Below, one piece after another: positions 22,380 through 31,996 of a stretch of 64,000 bases of DNA; positions within the stretch are counted from its first letter, which is position 1; each line of letters starts with the position of its first letter. Both the position numbers and the translations under genes were made by a program. Below the pieces are notes generated by a model. The model did no database searches. It had not been told where the DNA came from and was given only the letters and a program-made list of their open reading frames with translations. The stretch covers positions 1,034,147 to 1,098,146 of the forward strand of contig MU006222.1 in the NCBI GenBank assembly GCA_010093685.1. Direction: 5' to 3'. The DNA is from Ophiobolus disseminans. Taxonomy: Eukaryota > Ascomycota > Dothideomycetes > Pleosporales > Phaeosphaeriaceae.

Positions 22380-22977
22380 GGTCTCGGGGAATCAAAAGGT
22401 TCTTACGGACTTGAAGATATACGATCATAAGGTGATCGGGTTAATCGCACGAGTAGAACATTTCATATGATGGGTCTTGCACTAGATCTGTTGGTCGTTT
22501 CTACTAATTCTCGCCCCCACAGTCTCCTTCCATAGTCGATGTAAAGAGAAGTACTAGTATGGTGAGCAGACTTTCCAAGAACACGTGTTGAAACCATTCA
22601 CTCAAGTGTTTGCAGCATTATAACAATGTCGTAAGCAAATATCTTTTCACGCGAGATACCCAGACCAGAATGATACCGCTGTTTCATCGTCAACCGAGAC
22701 AGTTTCTTCTTTGTTGTGAAGCCATATCCTTTGTCCCAACCACTTCTCAACCTCAACCAGAACACACGAAGAACAAAGACACGTTCCAGCCACGCGATTC
22801 AGCACTGGACCTTCATATGTCTGCAACAAAGAAGCCTCGTCAACGCGCGACGTACGATCGGCTTACGCGAGTCAAAGCGCAGGTCGCCAGAAACAATTAT
22901 GATCATAGGACAGACGCGTCGGTCTGCCTGGAGACACTTGCCTCTATGCTACATCGTAGAGGCATCCTTCTCACACC
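22380..22977. other. Intergenic region
   Basis: 3' flank of RSC7 and probable promoter and leader of the receptor gene. A long overlapping open frame at 22610-23263 runs through the receptor exons in the wrong frame. Nothing else seen. Confidence 0.5.
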
Positions 22978-25437
22978 ATGCACCAGACTCGCCCTCTCCC
23001 AAACAATACGGCCGTCATGCCGCTCGGTGCCTTTGCTAATGGAACGAGTTCGGCGTGTACATCGCCCATGTTGGATGAATCGCTCTTCGGCACAACTGGC
23101 GGATGTGAGAGCACCTCATCGACTACGTATCCTGGCATATACTGACGAGGAACGCAGACCAAGCAGGACGCTATTGCGGACTCGGCGCGTTCCCGAGTGG
23201 AGATGGGCAACTATCATGCTGCTTTCCTTGTCCGATACAAGACTGGTTGTATCCACCAGGTAAGGAACTAGCCTTTCGACCTTTTGAAAAGATCAGTAGC
23301 TTACACATGAAATAGAATGGCAGTCCAACCTCCGCGTCCCGAATTACCTTTCCATCTTCAGCCTGATACTATGCTCGTTCCTCCTACTATCCTTCCTCGT
23401 ACTGCCGCCCGCACAAACACACCGACACTACCTCAGCATCGGGCTCTTGATTCCCGTCCTACTTATCTCTCTATCCTTCGCGATCCCGGTATCGTCGAAT
23501 CCGAATCTATGCTATGATGCTATTACACCCCTGGACATGCACGACTCCATGTCCTGTGCTTGGACTGGCTCATTTGTCACGCTCGGCGGCCTTGGATGCG
23601 TCATATGGGTGTTCCTTCGATCGCTCTGGCTCTTCTTGAGAATCGTATATGATATCGCGCCTGGGCGGAAGTTTATGTTCGGCAGCATAGCGGCAGGAAC
23701 GTTCCTCCCTATCGTTTTTCTCATTGCTGTGCTTTCTAGCACTGGCTTCTCATATCGCATGGGTCAGACATGCCTGCCGAATCACGAAGCCGCTTTTTCT
23801 ACCTTCTGGGCCTGGTTGGTCTTGTTTGCTGCCCTTGGATTTATCCTGCAAGCTATCACGACAAGCTACTGCGTCTGGGTCTATGCGCGTACATTGAAGC
23901 GCGAGCGGTCATTCCCCAGCCATAACCGGGGATATGGAAGTGCGATGAACAAGCAAGCCAATCTGCGGACGTGGTCGAATGTCAAGAAGCTCTTTATCCT
24001 ACAGTGGCGGAACATACTCGTTAGTGTGTTTGTCCTGGTGGGCAGTTTGGTTTTCTTCATTGTGTTTTGGACACAGGATAGTAGGTTGGGGAGGGTGTTC
24101 AACGATCCGAATAACCTCAGGCCGGTCAAGACATGGCTTATCTGTCAGACTCTGAGTAGGGGGTATAAGACGGAGTGTAGGAAGTATGTCAAGGACTTCA
24201 CGGTCAATGAGGCGGCGGTGGTTACGAGCTTGATCTTTGCGTCGGTAAGTCTCCCGCAATTTGAACATTCTTGCACTTGCTAACACCATCGCCCCAGCTC
24301 ATCGGCATTGAGATCTTTGTTCTTCTCTTCCGTGTCTCCATGCTCCACGCCTGGGTCGCCCTCTTCAAACGTCTTCACGAACGCACTTCGCATGCCCTCG
24401 GCCGCCCTCAAGCACCAGAACTCACATCCTTCGAAACCCCAGAGAAATGCCCTCTTTCGAATCCGCACTTGAACACGAGTAAAAGCCGCGTCATCGAAGG
24501 ACTAAACACATCGCTATCACCCAAATGCTCAGCCAACGAAATTGAAAAGGACCTCCCACGCTGGAGTGCTCCCCTACCAAAGACTCCAGGCGCACCCACT
24601 CCACCACCAAAATTCCCATTCCGAACGCGACAAGGATCGGATAGTATTGAAGAGCACCAAACCTCAACTCCACATCCCTCACCCGCACCCCCCACACCTC
24701 CCAAATTCCCCCTCCAAGCAACCCAAAACCACGACTTCGCACAAGACTACCAGCCCCTCTCCCCCTACCCACCACCCACACCCACACGAACCCCACCACA
24801 CACCTCCCACCGCCCACCTTCAATCCAAATATCCTCTCCCCCACCACACCTCTCAACATTCCAAATCCACCGCTCTAACCCCCCCTCGCCACGCTCGCCA
24901 TTCTTCCTCCCATCACCACATCGCCACCCCGTGCCTCCGCCGCGCACACGCACTCACAGACCTGTACGCATGCCGTCGGCTCCAATGCGCATGCCTTCTG
25001 CCCCAACACGCTCGGGCACGTACCGGCCTAGTCGGCCTGCGCCGTCGTTGCCGATGCGTAGGAGTACGGTTACGGGACGCGTAGGGGCGAGGAGTGCGCC
25101 GAATACGCCGACGACGGGTGGGAGTGGGAGTGGGAATGTGGGTGCGGGTGTGAAGGAGAGGAGTTGGAGGAATAGTACGTTGAGTGCTTTGGATCGGATT
25201 GTGGAGGGGTTAAGGGAGGTAAGTGGTGGTGGTGGTGGTGGTGGTGTCAAGAGAGGGGGGAGTGGGAAAGGAAGTAAGAAAAGGATAGAGATTTCCGCAC
25301 CAGTGCAAGGGAGTTTCAAACATGTCGATGGTGCATTTGTAGATGGCGGTATGAGTCCGTTTGGTGTTCAGATGGGGCGGAGTGGATGGGGTGGTAGAGG
25401 TAATGGGAGTGGTGAAGGGATCGGTCGGGCTGTTTAG
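22978..25437 (+). CDS. Seven-transmembrane receptor-like protein (fungal GPCR) with Pro-rich tail
   Basis: Exons 22978-23104, 23158-23259, 23316-24244 and 24298-25437 encode 765 residues; donors GTGAGA, GTAAGG and GTAAGT, phases consistent. The extracellular N-terminus has N-glycosylation sites (NNT, NGT) and several Cys, ending CCFPCPIQDWLYPP just before helix 1, a motif of fungal receptor-like proteins related to secretin or Frizzled types. Seven hydrophobic segments follow: YLSIFSLILCSFLLLSFLVL, YLSIGLLIPVLLISLSFAIP, one around FVTLGGLGCVIWVFLRSLW, FMFGSIAAGTFLPIVFLIAV, FWAWLVLFAALGFILQAITT, NILVSVFVLVGSLVFFIVFW and, across the last intron, VTSLIFASLIGIEIFVLLF. The tail of about 350 residues is rich in Pro, Ser and Arg and contains a Gly run. 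A role in nutrient or stress sensing is plausible; the ligand is unknown. Confidence 0.8.
25223..25247 (+). repeat. (GGT)n microsatellite encoding poly-Gly in the receptor tail
   Basis: Eight GGT-phase units in frame encode a run of seven Gly residues near residue 690. Such runs vary in length between strains. Confidence 0.85.
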
Positions 25438-25540
25438 CGCTTATTCCCTTGTACATCGTATATTTTTCTTCTTCTTCTTCTTCTTCTTCGGAATCATATA
25501 GATAGACGAATTCATTCTTCGTTTCTTACACAAAAGCAAA
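25438..25540. repeat. (TTC)8 run in a 103-bp convergent 3' intergenic space
   Basis: TTC is repeated eight times at 25466-25489. The receptor gene and the glutaminyl cyclase gene converge here, so both transcripts must end within or overlap this space. Confidence 0.8.
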
Positions 25541-26737
25541 CTATGACCAACGCTTTTGCTGTCGCGTTCCTTCAGGCTCGTCCCACACTTCCATCATATC
25601 CAACCACTCCAGCGCAAACGCCGCCACTATCTTGCCCCAATCGCGCACCGTTGACATGTCTAGATGAGCGCCGTCGTCGTCGAGGGTGTGCCACACGCTC
25701 GGGAAGTCTCTTGGAATGACATGCAGCACGTCGACTCCTTTACTGATAAACGGCAAATGGTCGTCGCTGATTTGCGCATGCGCGCCCACCGTGCCATTAC
25801 CGTCTGACAGAAATGACTGGGCGGGTGAAGACTCTAGAAGATCCAAGGACCGCATACGCGCCTCGATGTTCGAAAGAGCTAGGTACGCCCAGTGTGTGGT
25901 GGGGAAGTACGATGGTATAGACGGATTTGCGGCGCCGAGGAGGTCGAGTAGTAAAAAGAGAGATATCTGATTCAGCGGGGTGCGGTAATTGTAGAATTTC
26001 GCTGACGCCGGATTCTTGGACGTAGACCATTGTTGCGCAAGTGCTCTGTCATAAATATTAACCCTCTTCTCCCAATACCAACAAAGCTTGCGCATGAAGA
26101 GAACCTGGACATACCTCGCACCATACAAACTATCCTCATCGTTCCACTCCTCCCCAAACGCCTCCTCTCCATCCAAAAACAATATCTGGACCCCCATATC
26201 CATCTCCACCGTCCCGCCCTCGTCCAGCGCTTGCATCTCATCGTACATGCGCTGCACATACGCATCCACGACGCGCGCAACGTACATCAACATCGCACAC
26301 GGCGCCGCGGAATCGATCGCCCCGATGAAGCCCTCCGGCTGGTACTTGGAGTCATAATGCGCAACCAGCGTGAGCAAATTCGCCTGCCCGGGCTTCACCC
26401 ACGGGGGTTCGCGCTTAGCGATGAAGTTCGCAAAGGGGAGTTCCGCGCCGCCTGATACGGGTGTGCGTGACGAGCTATTTTGCCACTCGAGGCTCCAATT
26501 TGGTAACTCGGTTTGGAAATAGTTTACGAAATGGTGTTGGGCGGTTGCTTGGCCTGGCGTGCCTGGGACGCGGGGAACGAGGAGGGGTGCGAGGAGCGAG
26601 CCGTTGCGCCAATCGATGTCTGCGCCGGGAGAGGGTATGGCGCGCAGGAAGGTGTTGGAGAGGGGCTTGTATGCGTGTGTAGGGTGGAGGAGGAGGAAGG
26701 AGAGGAGGGATATGCTGGGGGGGAGGGAGAAGAACAT
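25541..26737 (-). CDS. Secreted glutaminyl-peptide cyclotransferase (M28-like)
   Basis: Intronless, 398 residues. A signal peptide is evident (MFFSLPPSISLLSFLLLHPTHA). The M28-type fold shows VAHYDSKY near residue 127, IDSAAPCAMLM with the metal-ligand Asp at about 142, FLDGEEAFGEEW with the catalytic and metal Glu pair at about 191-192, and SDDHLPFISKGVDVLHVIP with the metal His. These match eukaryotic glutaminyl cyclases, which turn N-terminal Gln into pyroglutamate on secretory proteins and carry one zinc. The DSAAP context, and the absence of the second set of metal ligands, favour cyclase over aminopeptidase. Likely in the ER/Golgi or secreted. Confidence 0.9.
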   Translation of the reverse strand: MFFSLPPSISLLSFLLLHPTHAYKPLSNTFLRAIPSPGADIDWRNGSLLAPLLVPRVPGTPGQATAQHHFVNYFQTELPNWSLEWQNSSSRTPVSGGAELPFANFIAKREPPWVKPGQANLLTLVAHYDSKYQPEGFIGAIDSAAPCAMLMYVARVVDAYVQRMYDEMQALDEGGTVEMDMGVQILFLDGEEAFGEEWNDEDSLYGARYVQVLFMRKLCWYWEKRVNIYDRALAQQWSTSKNPASAKFYNYRTPLNQISLFLLLDLLGAANPSIPSYFPTTHWAYLALSNIEARMRSLDLLESSPAQSFLSDGNGTVGAHAQISDDHLPFISKGVDVLHVIPRDFPSVWHTLDDDGAHLDMSTVRDWGKIVAAFALEWLDMMEVWDEPEGTRQQKRWS

Positions 26738-27332
26738 CTTGCAGTACTGAATGATAGATCAAATGTGGCTGCAAGGCGAAAAGCGCCCGTCAGTCCACAG
26801 ACCCGAGCGATGAAGAATGATAGAAAAGAACTGTGCCTTCATGCCAGTACACTCATCCCATCCAGCATGTCGCCGCAACGCAAATGTTGGTCCTCAAAAG
26901 CCGAAAGCGCGCCTGCAGACGGTCAAGCGTTCAGCCCCTCCATGTTTCATCGCACAGGTGGTCGAAACCGCTGCAGCGGCGTTCTGCTTTTTAGATACGC
27001 GCCGAGGTGTCATGTTTGCCGTTTGTCCCGGACGTTGTGCAGGCAGGAGGTGGCACTGTTTCAAGCTTCGCCGCAGGCGTGGTTGGGGTCGGAGTGTGCA
27101 CGTGAGACGCACCTTCATCTTATCAGATCTGATCTGATCTGATCTCGGCTAGGGTGCGGAGGATCTAGCTGTTCTCGTAGACATTCCTCCTTCACATCTT
27201 GATCGTTCACTGTACGACGACTTATGAGCATCGCGATGGATGTTGAGCATGCTATTTATCCTGCACAAAAGTCGCAACTAGATCTCAGTCATCTACATCC
27301 CAAAAGCCCTGCGCATCTTTCCTCCGCGGCAT
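26738..27332. other. Intergenic region with a (GATCT)4 run
   Basis: Promoter side of the glutaminyl cyclase gene. GATCT is repeated four times at 27126-27145. Overlapping frames with alternative starts have no domain. Confidence 0.5.
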
Positions 27333-28409
27333 TTACAACTTCGCCTTAACCTGTCCCTCAACCCTAACCATCGCCCTTCCATTCGTCAACACCGTCTTCC
27401 CACCCTCCACACGCACAATAAACCTAATCTCCTCAAACCCATCCCCGCCCTTCTCACCCGTCCTCCACATCTCCGTAATCAGCTTGTCCGCAGGCTTGAC
27501 CGGAGCCGCAAAGCGCGCCTGGAACTCCTTCAAGTTCTCCGGCTTGCTCGCGCCGTATGCCTGCAGGATGGCATGTGCGGACATGTTCCACGAGAACAGG
27601 CCGTGGATGATGGGCCCGCCGAAGCCCATCTTCTTGCCGGGCTCGGGGTCGGCGTGGAGGGGGTTGTAGTCGCCGTTTAGGCGGTAGAGATGGGGGGTCT
27701 CGAGTGTGGTTTGGTGGATGCGTGTCACGTCTGGGGCGCGTTCTGGTGGTGGGTAGTTAGGTACTTTGGGGCCTGCGTTGAGTGTTAGCATCGTCTTCCT
27801 TCCCCTTTCCTTATTCCCTTGATCGCGTTACGACCAAGAGAAAGCTGTAGACTCACCCTTAGGTCCTCCCCAACCGCCCTGTCCGACGTAAAACCCGCTT
27901 CCGACCGCCCTCGAGTACGTCTCGCCAGACTCCGCATCCACAAGACATTGCTCGGTCTCGACGACCGTGCCTGGCTTGCCTTTATCGTATACACCTAGCA
28001 CTTTGCTCCTGATCTCGAACTTGCGACCCTCGGAGGTCACGGGTAGCGGCTTGAGGAATTGGATCTTGCGCTCGCCGTCTAGGACATGCTTTGTGTCGAA
28101 CTTTGGCACACCCTTGATGGGCTCGGAATTGCTGCGCGCGTAGAAGTCGATGACTTCTTGGTCGGTGTGCTTGAAGGGCAGGATGATTGGGTAGGTGGGG
28201 AACGCTGCGAAGGATGGGTGTAGTTCCTGCATCTAGTTAGGACGCCTGCTGGATGGCTGGATGACAGGATAACTTACATATAGGAAGTGAAGCTCATCCG
28301 GATAAGTCGCTCCAATGCTTGCTGCGAAGAGCAAAAGGTCGCGCTTCAGCCATGTAACCTCGTAAGAAGGAAACTCGAAGCCGACACCGGGACCTGCTTC
28401 ATTGCTCAT
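27333..28409 (-). CDS. MaoC-like (hydratase 2) double hot-dog protein, probably peroxisomal
   Basis: Exons on the minus strand are 28409-28278, 28232-27857 and 27772-27333, for 315 residues. Introns have GTAAGT and GTGAGT donors with CTAAC branch sites. The C-terminal half contains YRLNGDYNPLHADPEPGKKM, the hydratase-2 motif with catalytic Asp and His, then GGPIIHGLFSW. The N-terminal half is the first, degenerate hot dog. These enzymes hydrate trans-2-enoyl-CoA to (R)-3-hydroxyacyl-CoA. It equals the C-terminal part of the multifunctional beta-oxidation protein, but here it stands alone. The C-terminus is VKAKL, and AKL is an accepted PTS1 peroxisomal signal. It therefore probably acts in peroxisomal fatty-acid breakdown or in polyketide-like side paths. 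Confidence 0.88.
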
Positions 28410-29252
28410 GTTGACTTTGCTTTGGATGTTTGGTTTAAACTTGTACTATAATGTTGTTATGTTTACAATGCTGCCTATGAAAGAATCAAAACGGCGTAAG
28501 ATTTTGACGTTTGGGCGGCGCGGCTATCACGAATCGCCAGGTTGGAGCTCATGCGGAGTTTCGAAGTTTGCCGAGGTTCGATCTGCACGTTCATTCATCG
28601 CCATCGGCTACACCACCACCAAGGCACCTGCATTGATTAACAAGTACCCTGGCTTTCAACATTCACTCTGTGCTTTCGCCTCCGCACCTTGAACGATATT
28701 TTGTATTGCTTGGATACAGCCACGCTGTACTCTTGACAGCTGTCATGACCGCGTTTCTTTGCTACACAGCCACTGCGCGACCACGTTTCTTAAATCTCGT
28801 GTCTAGATGTAACACTTCCTGGCATTTTCTTTTCTTCAGATGTTTGGCGTATAATACCAAATCATCAACTTGCTGAAGTCGCCGAATGTTCCTCCAAGCA
28901 GACATCAACTTCCTTCAAATACATTCAGGACATGTCCACCCTTCCATATCTAATCCAGTTCCTCCAGAATTCCACCTTTCCCCGATCCTCCCACACCGTC
29001 ATCCTACACACCACGCGTAGCCAAATACCCATCAGCCTTAACAGTCAACCGCGTAACAAGCATAGTGAGATGTCGCTCCGATCCAGCCCTCATCCATTCG
29101 TTATCCTTCAGCATCACTTGGACCAAGTCGAGTATATGCGGAGTAATTCGAGCTTGTACGACATGGGCCAACAAGGCTGCTAGAATCGCTACTACCTCTC
29201 CAACTTGAGCTCGCGTGTCCTGCTGGGTAGCGGAAGTACGGACTGATATGCC
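28410..29252. other. Intergenic region
   Basis: No supported gene. An 83-codon plus-strand frame at 28932-29183 has no domain or neighbour support. Confidence 0.5.
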
Positions 29253-30675
29253 TCATACGTCGTCTACGCGGAAGGTCTTTCGGTAACAGTCATCGATGGA
29301 AAGAGTCCAGTCGGACGGTAGTGATCGTGATTCTGCTGGGTCTTGCTGTGGTGAAGAGACTGCGGCACCACTCGTTGGCTGGACGCCTGTCTCTAGTTCT
29401 TCCTTGTCGAGTTCAATTGGTTCGATCTTAACAGGCATCGCCTTTACGTTGACAACGTTTGGTTCCTCGGCGGATATCATAGGCAAGCTTGCTTTCGCTG
29501 GTGTCATATCGTCATCGCTGTCCAAGTCAAGACCAATTGTCGCGTTGTTGTTCTTTCGTGCCGCGATACGGCAGAACGGCCGACGCCTTGTCTCTATCGA
29601 CGGGCCATCGTCGAAATCAGAGCCATGTTCTATCTCTTCTTGTTCTTGCTTGAGTTCTTCCAGGTCACCCACGTTCTCGTCGATAGTACCGGACGAACGC
29701 TTTTCAATACCCAGCAACGCTGGGTCAAAGCGGAATGTTTTCAGACCTAAACTCCCATCTCCAGTATTCGGCCATCGATTGTTACTCTTCATCCAAGTAA
29801 TGATTTGTAGCGTTCTGTCTTTCTCCGCTGAAGAGGTGTAGTCGAAGGGTGAGCTAAGTTGCCTGAGAGCTTCCTGGATTAACGTACCAAATCCTACTAG
29901 CATCACGAAAAGAAATGGTCCCTTCGAATTCAGATGATTTCCGGCGCGAATATCTCTGTCTTTTGCCTGAGCCATGTTTATTCTACCAAGAAAGCCGGTT
30001 GCTTTTCTGAACATGACATAGCCTGACACTGGCAGCGTCCTGTCTAGACGGTCTTTCGGTGCTTCCAGATCCCAATCCGCAGTCTCAAATATATCTCTAT
30101 TATTGCGCATCTAGCCACAGGCTGGACATGTGGTTCGCTGTGATGACACCCAGCAATCGCCCCAGATTGTTGGCGTAGGACATCGCCATGTGCCTGCGTG
30201 GTTGTGGTTGCAAGCAATCGCAGACTCCGGTCGCTCGGTCGCATCAACCCAATCAACACCAGGAAGATCAATGGACTTGATCGTGGGAAGTTCTTCGCCA
30301 AACATCTTGATGATCTCCGCCGGTGTTGTAAACTCTTTTTGTGGTACGATTGCTGACGATGTGTCTTCTGGAACTTGTTGGTAGGTGGCATCACCTTCTT
30401 CTTTTGCTTTCTACCTCCTCATCTCGCTCCAGTCTTCCTCCATGTCTTCCTCGTCTGTTGGATGCTGCGCTGTGTTTTCGGAACCGATTGATGGATGGTA
30501 CCATGCCTCTGACGGCGACGACGCTGCACCCCTCCTTGATTTACGGTCGCGGCGATTACCTGGCGCGGTCAGCGATAATCACAAAGCACTCAAACTGTAC
30601 CTGCTTACTCTTTCTTGGTATCTTGACTATACTTGAGGTCACTCCCAAGTCAGATTGGCGCCGCTTCTTCGCCAT
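29253..30675 (-). pseudogene. Unknown gene interrupted by two in-frame TAG codons
   Basis: A start MAKKRRQSDLGVTSSIVKI at 30675 leads to a good GTAAGC donor (exon 1 30675-30609), a CGCTGAC branch and a CAG acceptor (exon 2 from 30559). One frame then continues to 29253, about 457 codons in all, broken only by TAG at 30413-30411 and TAG at 30113-30111. Between the stops is a Cys/His-rich stretch (ACNHNHAGTWRCPTP, then GDCW and TCPACG) that may bind zinc. The last part is acidic and polar with no known domain. A 39-nt GT-AG segment ending at the second TAG could be an unusually short intron. I found no in-phase intron with convincing signals that removes the first TAG. Either this is a decayed gene (CAG to TAG changes would explain both stops) or the gene model is more complex. 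Confidence 0.5.
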
Positions 30676-31184
30676 AGTGGTAAGTGCCAACTGTTCCTCG
30701 AATAGGGTAATACGTGGAACAGGATTGTACTGGTGTTCTTTGGCTCGTAAAGAAAGGCAGTAACTAATGCGTTCTGCATGTTGCGCTAGATAACTTTCGA
30801 GGTGAGCGGCCCTTGACAACTTGCGTACGGGCTCCCATTGTGTGTAAGTCTCCTTCACCTTCGGTTTGCCATATAAAGAGTGGCAGCTATACACATCAAG
30901 CGATCCTCACCCATGTTTGGATTGATAATGTTGTCAGCTGTTTCAATGCTTACTAGTAAACGATAGAGGCTCATGTTGACTACCACATGTAGCCTGGTTC
31001 AGTCTCAATGTTCCACTACTTCGCATCCAGATTTAAAGGAATGGCGCGCTTTTGTGGTATTCTGGATCTAAGATTCACATAACACTGAGATATTAGTAGC
31101 GCTCATGCTGCAGCCTAAATTGAGCCCGGTCGCACCGTGTCGCGTCAAAGTTTACCTGCCGATGGCACTCCTCATTCAACGCTT
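30676..31184. other. Intergenic region
   Basis: An in-frame upstream extension of exon 1 of the interrupted gene is open to about 30894, but lacks features. Nothing else seen. Confidence 0.4.
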
Positions 31185-31691
31185 CTAGTTTGTAATCTCC
31201 TTGTTTGGTCCTTCCTCCAACAAGAGTCTTCTGACTACTTGTGCCGTCACATACTCGCAAAGCCAATTATAGCCTGCAGGTGTTGTCCATTTGAGGCTCG
31301 CGCGAAGATTGTGTTTTGTGCAAAGCTCGAAACCTGTGAACATAAGAACATATGGAAATGCGCACAGCAAGCTTTTCGAATCGGTTCGTGAGAGGACTCT
31401 TCGGGTAAAGTGAGTGTCTTGGAGCGAAGGCTTCCGAGGTTCTACGCAGCTTTTGGAATCAGTGCACAGACCATCCGCTTGACACCTCAATAAATCGAGC
31501 TTCTTCATAGATGAAGCGAACACGAACTTTGTATTTCTCCACCAGTGTGAGCAGCCCTGTACAATATCGTGCAAAGCATGTATGATTTCTTCGGAAGATG
31601 ATCTCTTCGTGTCCAGTGCGGCGGTACTGAGAGTCGACAGCCTTGAAAGGCGCACGTGGAAAGGTAAGATTCCGAGTTCTTCATCTTGCAT
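31185..31691 (-). CDS. Doubtful 168-residue hypothetical protein
   Basis: A single open frame starts MQDEELGILPFHVRLSRLST and ends GPNKEITN. It holds many Cys, Leu and Ser residues and one weakly hydrophobic stretch (SLLCAFPYVLMFTGFELC). No family is recognised. Its length is just above what chance would give in this base composition, so it may be noise or part of a decayed gene. Confidence 0.25.
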   Translation of the reverse strand: MQDEELGILPFHVRLSRLSTLSTAALDTKRSSSEEIIHALHDIVQGCSHWWRNTKFVFASSMKKLDLLRCQADGLCTDSKSCVEPRKPSLQDTHFTRRVLSRTDSKSLLCAFPYVLMFTGFELCTKHNLRASLKWTTPAGYNWLCEYVTAQVVRRLLLEEGPNKEITN

Positions 31692-31996
31692 TAACCCCGG
31701 ATCGCAGGCGAAACTATGATCGACAGGGCTTGGACATTGAGCCTGATTAAGACAATCAAGATTTCAATAGGTCTTCCAGGTGCCGGATTCACGCAAGCAA
31801 TGACCAATGAGAATCTCAACTACTGTCTAGATTGCTGTCGCTCACGCGGTACAACTTCATTACTCCCCACATAGCCCAGAGTGGGTCCCATCTTCAACTG
31901 CGGCATGTAGGATAGATATAGATAAGTCGAGATGCATTCGCTCTTCGTCGTTATGCCTATCCTGGCTATCCACACGTGGACTGTACTTGGTCAATC
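31692..31996. other. Intergenic region upstream of the GH115 gene
   Basis: About 300 bp, presumably promoter. Nothing recognisable seen. Confidence 0.4.

Noticed and set aside
22610..23263. 217-codon plus-strand open frame
   Set aside because: It runs across the first two receptor exons in the wrong frame; the receptor exons have proper splice signals and family motifs.
24408..25319. Long frames antisense to the receptor tail
   Set aside because: They are shadows of the low-complexity Pro/Ser/Arg-rich coding sequence on the plus strand.
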